Source: Deltaproteobacteria bacterium
GTDB taxonomy: Bacteria > JAGRBM01 > JAHCIT01
DNA: 64,000 nt
Assembly: GCA_026129095.1 (NCBI GenBank)
Contig: JAHCIT010000002.1
Location: forward strand, 496,774 to 560,773
Reading direction: 5' to 3'
Within the stretch, counting starts at the first letter, position 1, and each line of letters starts with the position of its first letter. Below are positions 17,390 through 29,106 of this stretch, piece after piece. The translations under genes and the position numbers were made by a program. The notes beneath the pieces are model-generated. The model was not told the origin of the DNA. It did not search any database and saw nothing but the letters and a program-made list of their open reading frames with translations.

Positions 17390-18874
17390 CTAGCCTGTCC
17401 GGAGTCTGGTGTCGAGCAGTTCCAGAAAGAGGTCCGTGGCGGCCGGATCATAAAGTGAACCCCTTCCGTCCACATAGTGTTCCTTGATCATTTCCGTAGT
17501 CCATGCCTGCTTGTAACTGCGGACAGTAGCGAGAGCGTCATATACCTCCACCATGATCAGGATATGGCCCGCCAGGGAGATATCGGAGCCACCGAGGCCC
17601 CTTGGATAACCGGAGCCATCGTACCGCTCGTGATGCTCGTAGACATATCGCCGTTCCTCCGCGAGGGATGGCACCTGGGCGAGAATCTGGTCGCCAATGG
17701 CCGGGTGCTGCCGGATCTGGTCTCTTTCGTCTTTCGTCAGCGGACCGCCCTTCTGCAGCACATAATCGCTGATGCCAAGCTTGCCGATGTCATGAAGAAT
17801 GCAGGCGACCTCCAGCTTGGCTTTGCTGCGCGCATCCATGTCGGTCATGTCGGCCAGCATGCGGCTATATCTCGCCACCCGTTCTGCGTGCCCGCCTGTG
17901 TATTTATCGCGGGCTTCCAGTGCCTTGGCGAGCGTGCGGATCGTGGAGAGATAGTTTTCTTCCAGGTCACGGTACAGGCGGGCGTTCTCGATTGCGAGCG
18001 AGGCATTTGATGCCAGCAACTCCGCCGCCGACCACTCGCCGGAACCAAACGGGCGGCTTGCGTCGTTTCGTATCAGGGCAAGAAAACCGCTCAGGTTTCC
18101 GTGCCGAACGAGCGGGACCACCAGCGCGGTTCCGCCATTTTCCAGTTCCGTGAGTGGCGATCCTTCGAGCGAAAGCCGGTGCTCTCCACGGTCGATCTGG
18201 CTGTTCAGCGATGCATGAAGCGACGTCCGCTCCTCCACGGAAAGATTGCCCACCCGGTCACGTTCAGCCGACGCAAGACCAAGCGCACAGGTAATCCGGA
18301 ACTCGGGAGGCATCCGGCGCTCATCGATCAGCGCAATATAGCCCTTGTCAGCCGACAGGGTTTTCAGTGCCGAGTTCAACACCAGATCCAGGAGTTGCGG
18401 CAGCTTGTTACCATCTCCCATCGACTCGGCGACCTGGTGAATCTGGACAATACGTTCAAGCTGATCGACCTGTCGGACCAGCCGCCTTTTCTCCAGACAT
18501 CTTTCGACCGTTGTCTCCAGCAGCAGCAGGTTTACCGGCTTCTGGAGAAAATCGGTTGCTCCGAGATGGAATGCCTCTATGACGTTTTCAATCGATGCGT
18601 ACCCGGTAAGAACCATAATATCGAGAACAGGAAACGCCGGATGCACTTTCCGGATTACATCAAGACCGGATGTATCGCCGAGATACAGATCGCAGATCAA
18701 AAGATCCACAGGCCGGTCCTTGAGAATCCGGTACAGCGCTTCTGGATCACCCGCCAGTGCAACGTCATAGTTCCGGGACTGGAGAAACATCCCCAGAAGG
18801 TCACGAACTGATGGTTCGTCATCCAGAATGGCCACACGGCCCTTGTAGCCCGAGAGATTCAATTCGCTATCCAA
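17390..18874 (-). CDS. Response regulator with receiver, GAF and HD-GYP domains
   Basis: The protein has 494 residues. The receiver domain (about 12-128) has the acidic pair Asp18-Asp19, the phosphoacceptor Asp62 in LLICDLYLG and a Lys in LQKPVN. A GAF sensor domain follows (about 150-305). The HD-GYP domain (about 315-490) has HDIGKLGI and HHERYDGSGYPRGL, the intact form that hydrolyses cyclic di-GMP. Phosphorylation and small-molecule binding would thus set c-di-GMP turnover. No sensor kinase is adjacent, so the cognate partner is unknown. The gene heads a pair with the small membrane protein at 16802. Confidence 0.92.
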   Translation of the reverse strand: MDSELNLSGYKGRVAILDDEPSVRDLLGMFLQSRNYDVALAGDPEALYRILKDRPVDLLICDLYLGDTSGLDVIRKVHPAFPVLDIMVLTGYASIENVIEAFHLGATDFLQKPVNLLLLETTVERCLEKRRLVRQVDQLERIVQIHQVAESMGDGNKLPQLLDLVLNSALKTLSADKGYIALIDERRMPPEFRITCALGLASAERDRVGNLSVEERTSLHASLNSQIDRGEHRLSLEGSPLTELENGGTALVVPLVRHGNLSGFLALIRNDASRPFGSGEWSAAELLASNASLAIENARLYRDLEENYLSTIRTLAKALEARDKYTGGHAERVARYSRMLADMTDMDARSKAKLEVACILHDIGKLGISDYVLQKGGPLTKDERDQIRQHPAIGDQILAQVPSLAEERRYVYEHHERYDGSGYPRGLGGSDISLAGHILIMVEVYDALATVRSYKQAWTTEMIKEHYVDGRGSLYDPAATDLFLELLDTRLRTG

Positions 18875-18974
18875 AAATGCTTCGGCGGTCGGTTAAAGCC
18901 CACTTTAAATGACTGTCACAGATTTGGGTAGGTTGTCACTGAAACGAAAGGCAGCAAGACAATGCCGCACCTGG

Positions 18975-19982
18975 TCATGCCATTGGCACAACCGGCAATT
19001 CTGGTGCAAACGGCATTACTTCCGGATCCTTCGGTGCAGATGGCGGCCTCAGGCGCTCGGCCAGATCGGCAAAATAGACACCCTCGATAACACCAAAAAT
19101 CACCGTCCCCAGCGATGCAGTCGGAGCCAGAACCAGCTGGGTCAGCAAAAAGAGCAGAACCCCGGCCGGCACCCACCCCGTTATTGCGTCCAAAAGCGGC
19201 TGAATAAGCGCAAGAATAGCCAGGTTGGCCACCATGGTGACCCCAAGCCCTGTCAGAAAAAGCAGGCTGTATCGCATCCAGTGAGCCGACCAGAAAGTCT
19301 GGCCAGTCCGGTTCCTCATAATGCGCCAGCTTTCCCGGCAGGCACCTGCAGCAGTCCCGTAGCCAGCCACTAAGGCAGCCACCGCCACGCCCAAACGGCC
19401 AAATACATAAAACGACGCCACAAGAACCACCGGAAACAGCACCATCCCGGCCAGAATCATTCCCACAAGACGAAAAAGCGTGGAGACGCCAAGCTCCGGT
19501 GGGATTACGAAACTGAGCGCATATATACCCGTCATCAGGGCTACTGCCGATCCTATGGCTGCCGCAGCAAACGCCAGAGCCCGGTAGAAATCGGCGGCTA
19601 TTATCCGCCACCAGACCAGCTGGTCAGCAATTTCCGTGAGGGGCCGGATGCTGCCCGCCAGCTGATCAATGCTTCCACAGGCGACAACTCCATGGACAAC
19701 CGGGCGAACCAGTACCGAATGGGCGAAAATCGCCAACCCTATCAGAATCATCTCCAGTAGGATCATGTCGGGCAGATCCAATGGCTCCTCAAATGCCAAG
19801 AACCGGTGCTGCATCAGGGCTGTCAGCACTCCCAGCGGTAGAGCCGAAACAAGCCCCGCCAAAAGGAACGGGCCAATCCGCTCGCGGATTACTCCTGCTG
19901 CTATAGATACCAGATCACCAAAAGTTGCCCGCCCAAGCCGCGGGTCCACATTCACTGGCGTCTGGTATATTCCGGATTCCAT
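18975..19982 (-). CDS. Multi-pass membrane protein, unknown function
   Basis: The protein has 335 residues with about six hydrophobic segments from residue 30 to 305. Repeated Gly/Ala-rich helices separated by short loops resemble the stand-alone membrane domains of the DUF975 or glycerophosphodiester phosphodiesterase type. The N-terminal 30 residues are soluble (PRLGRATFGDLVSIAAG) and the C-terminal 20 are a polar tail. It starts three bases after the TatT-like gene, so they are almost certainly co-translated, which suggests a joint function at the inner membrane. I do not recognise the family with confidence. Confidence 0.5.
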   Translation of the reverse strand: MESGIYQTPVNVDPRLGRATFGDLVSIAAGVIRERIGPFLLAGLVSALPLGVLTALMQHRFLAFEEPLDLPDMILLEMILIGLAIFAHSVLVRPVVHGVVACGSIDQLAGSIRPLTEIADQLVWWRIIAADFYRALAFAAAAIGSAVALMTGIYALSFVIPPELGVSTLFRLVGMILAGMVLFPVVLVASFYVFGRLGVAVAALVAGYGTAAGACRESWRIMRNRTGQTFWSAHWMRYSLLFLTGLGVTMVANLAILALIQPLLDAITGWVPAGVLLFLLTQLVLAPTASLGTVIFGVIEGVYFADLAERLRPPSAPKDPEVMPFAPELPVVPMA

Positions 19983-19985
19983 TGA

Positions 19986-20843
19986 TCACTGGCAGACAGT
20001 GTTTTCAAAGCCGTATGGTCCATCAGGGTCGACCGGCTGCTTGAGTCTTGTGCGGAGCCGGCCTGCAAGACTGTCAGGCAAACGATCACCAATTACACCC
20101 AGCAGGACCTGAATCCGGCAATTATGCATATCTTCGCGTCCGGCCGCCAGTTCCGCATAGTTGAGGGCCCTTTTCATGTCCTGTCCAAGCAGCCTGGGAA
20201 GCGACGCATAGTAGGTTGCCAGGAAAACATCAGCTCCGGCTCCTACTGACACCGGAGAAAGTTTTAGGTACCATTCGAAAGTCCGGACGACTTCTCCCGC
20301 CTGTTTCGCCGCCGAAAAAATGTTCATCGTCCCGAGCAGATGGCCCCACCCCACAGCCACCCAGTACAGTGCATTAGCATCGTGCTCGTCGAACTCCTTC
20401 AGCCGGCCTGCCACGCTTCGGTAGTTTGAAATCTGTTTCGCACGTTCTGGCCGCCCCCGCAGTGTTTCTGTACCCAGGTCCCGCGCCAACCGGTAATAGC
20501 GCTCGGATTCCTTCTCGCTGACCGGTGCCAGATCGGCAACCAGAAAGGCCGCACGGGCACGGCAGAGAATTTCGTCGGGGACCGGGACCATTTCTACAGG
20601 GGGCCCGTCAGCAAACAGCGCCAACCCCTTCCAGTCCACTTCTGGACGGGACGCTTTCAACGAAACAAACCCCCTCAGCGTACGGTCGCAATCAAATACC
20701 GGGCCCGGAAGCTCAACAGCGGATGGCTCACTGGCGGAAAGGATTGTTGGCGGCACTTCCTCGGCTGTACTGACCGTCACGAAAAGCAGGACTATCAGTC
20801 CAGCATCCAAAATTGCTCGATGAGTCACAGCGTTATATCCCAA
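19986..20843 (-). CDS. Exported TPR-like protein related to TRAP transporter TatT
   Basis: The protein has 285 residues. A short hydrophobic segment (about 13-26, LIVLLFVTVSTA) looks like a signal peptide. The second half has the pattern of TatT periplasmic proteins: ANALYWVAVGWGHLLG, then a run of paired helices, then DVFLATYYASLPRLLGQDMKRAL. TatT is a TPR trimer found with TRAP transporters in spirochaetes and deltaproteobacteria. No TRAP permease or solute-binding gene is in the window, so transport is not implied. The following gene starts three bases after its stop. Confidence 0.5.
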   Translation of the reverse strand: MGYNAVTHRAILDAGLIVLLFVTVSTAEEVPPTILSASEPSAVELPGPVFDCDRTLRGFVSLKASRPEVDWKGLALFADGPPVEMVPVPDEILCRARAAFLVADLAPVSEKESERYYRLARDLGTETLRGRPERAKQISNYRSVAGRLKEFDEHDANALYWVAVGWGHLLGTMNIFSAAKQAGEVVRTFEWYLKLSPVSVGAGADVFLATYYASLPRLLGQDMKRALNYAELAAGREDMHNCRIQVLLGVIGDRLPDSLAGRLRTRLKQPVDPDGPYGFENTVCQ

Positions 20844-20904
20844 AGCGTATCGTTCTGCGCCCTCTATATCAGGAGCCCAGAAGCTTCAATCCTTGTGAGG
20901 AGAA

Positions 20905-21282
20905 TCACCCCCGTTCGGCCCGCTTGACCACCAGTTCGGCGAGTAGCGGATCCACACCAAGATGCCGGGCTACCGTGATTTCCACCCCCGGAAACTTCTG
21001 CTGGGCCTCTTCCACCCGTTCCGGCAGGTCACGACGGACGTGACTTCCCATATTGAGCAGGTACGGCACAATCCGGATACGCTGGGCACCCTGCTCCACG
21101 CACCTGCGAACGCCTCCCAGCATGTCCGGTTCAGTAATTTCCAGAAAGCTCATCTCGACAATCTGGTAGCCGGATATTTCCTTGATGAGCTGAATTTGTG
21201 CCGCCAGCTCGTCCTTGAGCTCGGACAGACGGCTGCCATGTGCGAACAGCAAAATGGCGTCGGTTTCCGTGTTCTTTACCAT
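20905..21282 (-). CDS. cbiX: Sirohydrochlorin chelatase-like protein, CbiX family
   Basis: The protein has 125 residues from the ATG at 21282, preceded by AAGGA 13 bases upstream; a start at 21318 would add 12 residues and overlap the previous gene. This is the length of the single-domain CbiX. Signatures are LLFAHGSR with the metal-inserting His near the N-terminus and MGSHVRRDLPE with a second His. The family inserts cobalt or iron into sirohydrochlorin for cobalamin or siroheme. No other cobalamin gene is in the window. A related ferrochelatase role in siroheme synthesis is possible. Confidence 0.75.
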   Translation of the reverse strand: MVKNTETDAILLFAHGSRLSELKDELAAQIQLIKEISGYQIVEMSFLEITEPDMLGGVRRCVEQGAQRIRIVPYLLNMGSHVRRDLPERVEEAQQKFPGVEITVARHLGVDPLLAELVVKRAERG

Positions 21283-21292
21283 TGCAACATAT

Positions 21293-23674
21293 CTATCCTT
21301 CAGATGGTGCGGTTTCACGCGGCTGCCGAAATGGTTTTCTCAGGAATACCAGAGTTCCCAGAAGTGCCAGCAGGCTCACTGTCGCTCCTGTCCGCAGTCC
21401 TGGAGTTCGGTAAGTAAACTCCACGACCGACCGGCCTGCAGAAACCCAAACCGCCCGGTTCAGTCCCCAAGCGACATGGACAGGGGATTCGTTACCGTTT
21501 ACCCATGCAGTCCAGCCCGGCATGAAGCTGTCCATAAGCACTACCGGACCCGCATGATTCTGATCTATTTCCATTCGGACTGCCTCATGCCCGTACCGGG
21601 TGATTTCACAGCGGGTTGCCGGGTGCGGTCTTTCCCCGGCTGGCCACTCCGACTGGTTTTGGGTGCGTTCGAACAGAAGCTCCTGACGTGGGTCGAAACC
21701 CTCGCCGCGGATCGCCACCATGATTTCCTCTGGTGCGGCTGGTTTCCACGCCGCTGGGCAGAATGCACGTGGTACGGGACCGGATAGCGGGACCAGAAAT
21801 GCTCCCCCCGGCAAAGGATAACCCTCTTCGCCGTACAGCGGCAGCGAGGGATCATAAGCGGCTGCCACAATCGAATCGGCAGCAAACAGCCGGGCGATAT
21901 TCACAGGCGGAGCGCCTGATTCCATCACACGAAGCCAGCGGGTGGTGAGAAACGAATTGTACCCCCGGCTGGAGTCGACCGGAGAGGCCAGCGAGGCATT
22001 GGCAAACAGGAGATGCCACATGACTGTGGTCGTGAATTGTGGGGGCGCGCCATCCGGGGGGCGAAACCCCCGGTAAACCGGAAGTACTTCGACCCGATGG
22101 GGGGTCGTGGACGTCGGACGGAGTTGCTCTAGCATCTGGGCCGCAACAGGAACTGTCCGGACGGTTTCTGTCCCGGGTACAAATGTCACCAAGGTCGATG
22201 CGTTCATCAGCACCATCAATGCGGCAGGAACCGTGATAACCAGTTCCGGCAGCGGACGGGAGAAACCTGCAACCAGTACTGCTCCTATTGCCGCCGTCAC
22301 AAGTCCCATCCGGCCGCCGGTTTCAAGTGAGTCAGCCACCGTCTGGCGCATAATTTCCGGATGCACCGGATCCCACAAACCAGCAAAACCGAACCACCAG
22401 TCCGTCAGTAGCGACAGGACAAAGACAACCGTACCGGAAACCAGCAGGAAAATACCCGTTGTCCGGTGGCTCGTGCTCCGGAACAGACGACTTCCACCGA
22501 ACCCCGCCAGCACGGCCAAGGCCAGGGTCAGCCACGGCACCAGACGTTCTGGCCACCGGAAATGTTTCCAGTACGGAGCATGGTTCCACACGAGATCAAA
22601 CAGATACCCTCGTGCGCCGAGCGTCATTACCAGCGCCACGCCACCAAACACGACCCAGGGAACAGATCTCCTGTCACGGCGCACTCCGGATACAGCCATT
22701 ATCGCCAGCACCAGTGCCGGAAGGCCGATATAAAAGCTGGGGATGTAGAAATTCTTGGTCGTCTCGAAGCAGAAAAGCCGGTTTGGCCACAAGGTTCCTG
22801 GTTGCGAGGGTGTCCCGTAAAAAAGAGGATAGAACAGTTCTAGGTAGCGCACCGGATGGGTTGTGCAGTGATGGGCGTCCTCTAGCGTGACTCCATGAGC
22901 CCCTCGCGGGCTTTCCTTCGCCAGCTCGAGGGCCGGCAACCACTGTATGGTTGCAAGAAAAAACGCCCACGCTGACAGCACCCCAGTTACTATCAGTGCC
23001 CGTTTCAGGCGAACCGCGAGCGACGGGCCGTTTTCAGCAGCCGGAAAGAGAAGCACCAGAAACCCGAGCACATACTGGAGCATGAATGTTTGCGGTTCAC
23101 CGGCCAGCAACGCCATTGATCCGAACAACAACGCCCGCACAAGACGGGGAGCTTCCGTCCGGATCGATTCGGCCTTTCCGATCAGGACGAATTCGGCGAG
23201 CATCCATGGAACGAAAGTGCGGGCAACAAGCCAGTTGGTAAGGAAACTTTCGCTCGCCAGAGCACCGCTGCCTATATAAACCACAGCGGTCAGTGCCGAG
23301 GCCCACTCATCCATTCCGAGTGTTCTCGCGAGGCGAACCATGCCAAACCCGGTCAACAGATAAACAAGCGCCACAAAGGCATTTGCCAGCCATCCCGGAT
23401 CGACGGGCAGCAGAAAAATGAGTTTCAGCGGAAAAAACAGCGCCTGAACCGGGTCAGCAGCTACGGGGAACCCCCCCAGAATGCGGCTTGTCCACTCAGG
23501 AAAATCGCCAGAGGCCAACCTCTCAGCCTGGTGTATCCAGGCTGGCAGGAAGTTCAGCGACGCATCCCAAACCCAAAGCGTCTGTCCACCGAACAGCGCG
23601 GGATAAAAGAGAACACCAACAAACAGAAAAACCGCGGTCTCGGCTGGATAGATCGAATTCCAGAGACGACGCAC
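21293..23674 (-). CDS. YfhO-family integral membrane protein
   Basis: The protein has 793 residues and more than ten membrane helices. The first two thirds have the architecture of YfhO and GT-C proteins: an N-terminal helix, a large extracytoplasmic loop with DASLNFLPAWIHQ (the acidic residue near position 38 fits a catalytic Asp of GT-C enzymes) and further helices. The C-terminal part shows the YfhO pattern MDSFMPGWTAWVNGNESPV followed by NRAVWVSAG and EFTYRTPG. In Gram-positive relatives YfhO helps glycosylate lipoteichoic acid; here the acceptor is unknown. It starts 11 bases after the gyrB stop on the same strand. Confidence 0.75.
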   Translation of the reverse strand: MRRLWNSIYPAETAVFLFVGVLFYPALFGGQTLWVWDASLNFLPAWIHQAERLASGDFPEWTSRILGGFPVAADPVQALFFPLKLIFLLPVDPGWLANAFVALVYLLTGFGMVRLARTLGMDEWASALTAVVYIGSGALASESFLTNWLVARTFVPWMLAEFVLIGKAESIRTEAPRLVRALLFGSMALLAGEPQTFMLQYVLGFLVLLFPAAENGPSLAVRLKRALIVTGVLSAWAFFLATIQWLPALELAKESPRGAHGVTLEDAHHCTTHPVRYLELFYPLFYGTPSQPGTLWPNRLFCFETTKNFYIPSFYIGLPALVLAIMAVSGVRRDRRSVPWVVFGGVALVMTLGARGYLFDLVWNHAPYWKHFRWPERLVPWLTLALAVLAGFGGSRLFRSTSHRTTGIFLLVSGTVVFVLSLLTDWWFGFAGLWDPVHPEIMRQTVADSLETGGRMGLVTAAIGAVLVAGFSRPLPELVITVPAALMVLMNASTLVTFVPGTETVRTVPVAAQMLEQLRPTSTTPHRVEVLPVYRGFRPPDGAPPQFTTTVMWHLLFANASLASPVDSSRGYNSFLTTRWLRVMESGAPPVNIARLFAADSIVAAAYDPSLPLYGEEGYPLPGGAFLVPLSGPVPRAFCPAAWKPAAPEEIMVAIRGEGFDPRQELLFERTQNQSEWPAGERPHPATRCEITRYGHEAVRMEIDQNHAGPVVLMDSFMPGWTAWVNGNESPVHVAWGLNRAVWVSAGRSVVEFTYRTPGLRTGATVSLLALLGTLVFLRKPFRQPRETAPSEG

Positions 23675-23685
23675 AACCCTGTCTG

Positions 23686-26187
<2,502 letters not shown>

Positions 26188-26319
26188 TCAACTGCGGTGC
26201 AAATCCCTTCCAACCGGGACAGCACAATGTAGCACCGGCGGACAGGTTATGAAAGGGAAAAAAAAGCCAAAAATACAAATAATATCAATATGTTATACTG
26301 GTGCGGCGACAGCTGGCCA

Positions 26320-27432
26320 TCAGATCCGCATGGGCATGATCACATTGAGGTAATTGGTGTCATCAGCCCCAGAAATTGTAGCCGGATTGATTTCATCAAT
26401 GACTGCTATTTCGATTTCATCACCGCTGGTATGGTCAATGGCGGCAATCAGGTACAGCACGTTAAAACCAACCAAGAGGGGAGCGCTGTTGTAGTCACAC
26501 GACAGCTTTTCAGTTGTTTCACCCTGGCTCTGGTTGCTGCATTCGGTGGTGAGCTCCCCTTTGTCCAGCTTGAGTTTAACAAGGTGGGTTCGCTCATCCG
26601 CCAGAATTGATGCCCGCTGCAACGCACCGAGAAAATCTGACCGGTTCACCTTCATAATACGGTCCGACTTTTGGGGGATGACGTTCGCGTACCGGGGAAA
26701 CTCCGCATCAACAAGCCGCATTACCAATACCGTGCCATCAGCTTTGGCAACCACATGACTCTTCTGGATTGACAGCTCAACCTTTGGTGCCCGCTCGCAA
26801 AGTTTGCGCAATTCCTGCACCGACTTGCGATGAATGATGACACCGGACTGTCCGATCGCTTCCTTCGCACTTTCTATTTCTCGCTCGACCAGGGTCAGCC
26901 GGTGTCCATCTGTGGCCACCATCCTGAGCATTCCGTCGTTTTTTGGTGAACGCTCAACGTAGACGCCGTTTAAAGCAATACGCGATTCGTCACTTGAAGC
27001 TGCAAAGACGGTTTTATCGATCATGTCCAGAAGCATCTGGCTATCAAAAGTGAAGAACTGTCCCTTGTCGATCGGTGCCAGTGGAGGAAAATCTTCTCCC
27101 GGAAGCCCATACATGGTTGGCTGAAAACGCCCCACCGTGATCTGGCACCGGTTGTTGTCCTGGAGCTTCACGGTGACCTTGTCCCCCGCTGGCTGCTGAA
27201 CAAGCTCCAAGAGCTTCTTGGCACCCAGTGTAAAGGTTCCGGTCTTTTTCACATCAGCCGCCAGACTCACCCGGATACCAACATCCATATCGGTCGTGAT
27301 GAGCGTAACCTGATTTTTCTCGGCACTCAGGTACACATTGGAAAGTATCGGCATCGTATTTCGACGCTCAACAGCACCCTGAACAGACTTCATTGCATCG
27401 GTAAAGAGACTGCGCTCAATGGTGAATTCCAT
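26320..27432 (-). CDS. dnaN: DNA polymerase III beta sliding clamp
   Basis: The protein has 370 residues in three clamp repeats. The N-terminal MEFTIERSLFTDAMKSVQGAVERRNTMPILSN pattern, LPGEDFPPL and the conserved C-terminus ending NVIMPMRI are diagnostic. The ring tethers DNA polymerase III and recruits other clamp-binding proteins. It lies downstream of dnaA on the same strand, but an IS element now separates them by about 1.7 kb, leaving the 424 bases upstream of it as its remaining promoter region. 26143-26319 between it and gyrB has a T-rich stretch on the transcribed strand that may be a terminator or promoter; nothing clear is visible. Confidence 0.97.
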   Translation of the reverse strand: MEFTIERSLFTDAMKSVQGAVERRNTMPILSNVYLSAEKNQVTLITTDMDVGIRVSLAADVKKTGTFTLGAKKLLELVQQPAGDKVTVKLQDNNRCQITVGRFQPTMYGLPGEDFPPLAPIDKGQFFTFDSQMLLDMIDKTVFAASSDESRIALNGVYVERSPKNDGMLRMVATDGHRLTLVEREIESAKEAIGQSGVIIHRKSVQELRKLCERAPKVELSIQKSHVVAKADGTVLVMRLVDAEFPRYANVIPQKSDRIMKVNRSDFLGALQRASILADERTHLVKLKLDKGELTTECSNQSQGETTEKLSCDYNSAPLLVGFNVLYLIAAIDHTSGDEIEIAVIDEINPATISGADDTNYLNVIMPMRI

Positions 27433-27856
27433 GTCGTTCTCCTGAAAACCCCTTCGTGTCGTCCAGCTCCATTTTGAACAAGCTTGTAGCTATCATCGGA
27501 ATGGGAATGATCCTAGCTTTGCCAAGTGTGGAGAGGAAACTTCTATCAGGTTCTATATATAAGAAAAAGAATCGTCGGAGTAGTAGGAAAGGACAAGTCC
27601 GGGGAAAACGGAATAAGTGCCGGAATTCTACCACCTTGGATCATGGAAAAGTTACAGGACAAGTGGTGGATAAGTGGGGTTGCACTGGCAAAAAGAATCC
27701 GTCGCTGGGGACAATCGGTAATTAGCCCCCAGAGATTTCGTGGTAATCCAGAGCCAACCCCCAGGCAGTTCTGTAAAGCAGCAAGAAGCCAAAGAAAATA
27801 CAGGCCAGACGGGCTATAGCCGGCTGGCCTGTGCGCATACAGGATGGTTCTAGCTG
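27433..27856. other. dnaA-dnaN intergenic region with possible second origin element
   Basis: There is no gene here. On the plus strand an AT-rich patch (TTCTATATATAAGAAAAAGAA, about 27550) is followed by a purine-rich run and then GGTGGATAA at 27665-27673, one mismatch from a reverse DnaA box (TGTGGATAA). These lie within 130 bases. In some bacteria a second DnaA-binding region lies between dnaA and dnaN, so it may be part of a bipartite origin. It must also hold the dnaN promoter. The rest shows nothing recognised. Confidence 0.35.
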
Positions 27857-27900
27857 TGACCCGCACCCGTCATTCCGGTCCGTCGTAAACTGAAATTTTC
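27857..27900 (+). repeat. Left terminal inverted repeat of the IS
   Basis: Begins TGACCCGCACCC and shares AAACTGAAAT with the right end. The 4-bp target duplication GCTG lies directly outside at 27853-27856. Confidence 0.85.
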
Positions 27901-27961
27901 CGGCCTAACCTGTCCGCCGTTGGTTTGAATGGCGGGCAGCTTTGGAGAGCTGGAGACGACG

Positions 27962-28228
27962 TTGAAGAAGAGCCGTTTTAGTGAAGAGCAGATCATTGGA
28001 GTCCTGAAGGAGCATGAGGCCGGGACGGCGGTGGAGGATCTCGCCCGCCGCCACGGGATCAGCGCGGGCACGCTGTACCGCTGGAAGGCGAAATACGGCG
28101 GGCTGGAAGTGTCGGACGCCAGGCGTCTGAACGCGCTGGAAGAGGAAAACCGCAAGCTCAAGCAGCTGGTGGCCGATCAGGCGCTGGACCTTCAGGCGGC
28201 ACGGGCGATCATCGCAAAAAAGTGGTGA
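27962..28228 (+). CDS. IS3-family OrfA (helix-turn-helix protein)
   Basis: The protein has 88 residues from a TTG start at 27962, preceded by GGAG about eight bases upstream; an ATG at 27929 would add 11 unrelated residues. It has the IS407-group OrfA pattern: KKSRFSEEQIIGVLKEHEAG, a helix-turn-helix with DLARRHGISAGTLYRWKAKYG, and a leucine-zipper-like tail with LEEENRKLKQLV. OrfA alone binds the element's ends; fused to OrfB by frameshifting it forms the transposase. The frame ends at TGA 28226-28228, just past the slippery site. Confidence 0.9.
   Translation: MKKSRFSEEQIIGVLKEHEAGTAVEDLARRHGISAGTLYRWKAKYGGLEVSDARRLNALEEENRKLKQLVADQALDLQAARAIIAKKW
28216..28222 (+). promoter_or_regulatory. 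-1 ribosomal frameshift heptamer in the IS
   Basis: AAAAAAG reads A AAA AAG in the orfA frame (codons GCA AAA AAG TGG TGA), the standard -1 slippery form. A shift here continues into orfB and yields the fused OrfAB transposase. Confidence 0.8.
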
Positions 28229-29106
28229 CGCCCGCCGCGAGACGGGAGGCGTGCGAGTTCGCGGAGAACGAGCACGGCCTTCCGGAGCGGCGGGCCTGCC
28301 GGCTGGTGCGCCAGTGGCGCAGCGTGCAGCGCTACCGGCCCCGGCCGAAAGACGACGGGCCGCTGAGGGAAAAACTCAGGGCGCTGGCGGCCGAGAGACG
28401 CCGGTGGGGTCACCGGCGGCTTCACCAGGTGCTCAGACGCGAGGGCTGGAGGGATAACCTGAAAAGGGTCGTGCGCGTCTACCGGGAGGAAAAGCTCCAG
28501 GTGAAGAGCCGCAAACGGAAGAAAGTGGCACGCGGTGAAAGGAAACCGCTCGAAGCGCCCGTGCGGGCGAACCAGAGATGGAGCATGGACTTCATGAGCG
28601 ACACGCTGTGGGACGGACGGAGTATCCGGGTGCTGAACGTGGTGGACGACTTCACGCGGGAGGCACTGCCGTCGGAGACGGACACGTCGCTGCCGGGCCT
28701 CAGGGTGGCGCGGGTGCTGGACCGGCTGATCGCGGAACGGGGAAAACCGGAGGCGATTGTCTGCGACAACGGCCCGGAGTTCACCGGAACGGCCATGGAC
28801 CAGTGGGCGTTCGAGAGCAAAGTCCGGCTGGCGTTCATCGAGCCGGGAAAGCCCGTCCAGAACGCCTTCGTGGAGAGTTTCAACGGACGGATGCGGGACG
28901 AGTGCCTGAACGAGAACTGGTGGGTGAGCCTGGAGGACGCCCGGGCGGGGATCGAAGCGTTCCGCCAGGACTACAACCGGAACCGCCCCCACGGATCGCT
29001 CGGCTGGAAGACGCCCAAGGAGTTCGCCGCTGGCTTGCCGCCCCTCGGGGCGGCAAGCCAGCCTGAAGGAAGCAAGATGTTCAACCCGCCGGAGATTTCA
29101 GTTTAG
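28222..29106 (+). CDS. IS3-family transposase, OrfB (DDE integrase core)
   Basis: The frame from GTG at 28222 gives 294 residues. In the element it is normally made as the C-terminal part of OrfAB after a -1 shift. A helix-turn-helix region (ERRACRLVRQWRSVQRYR) precedes the integrase core. Catalytic residues are the Asp in WSMDFMSD, the Asp in VCDNGPEFTG and the Glu in FVESFNGRMRDECLNE, with the usual IS3 spacing. The core is intact, so this copy may be functional. Its codon use is more GC-rich than neighbouring chromosomal genes. Confidence 0.93.
   Translation: MVTPAARREACEFAENEHGLPERRACRLVRQWRSVQRYRPRPKDDGPLREKLRALAAERRRWGHRRLHQVLRREGWRDNLKRVVRVYREEKLQVKSRKRKKVARGERKPLEAPVRANQRWSMDFMSDTLWDGRSIRVLNVVDDFTREALPSETDTSLPGLRVARVLDRLIAERGKPEAIVCDNGPEFTGTAMDQWAFESKVRLAFIEPGKPVQNAFVESFNGRMRDECLNENWWVSLEDARAGIEAFRQDYNRNRPHGSLGWKTPKEFAAGLPPLGAASQPEGSKMFNPPEISV

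Noticed and set aside
28192..28992. 266-residue minus-strand open frame
   Set aside because: It is antisense to the IS transposase, whose DDE motif is clear.
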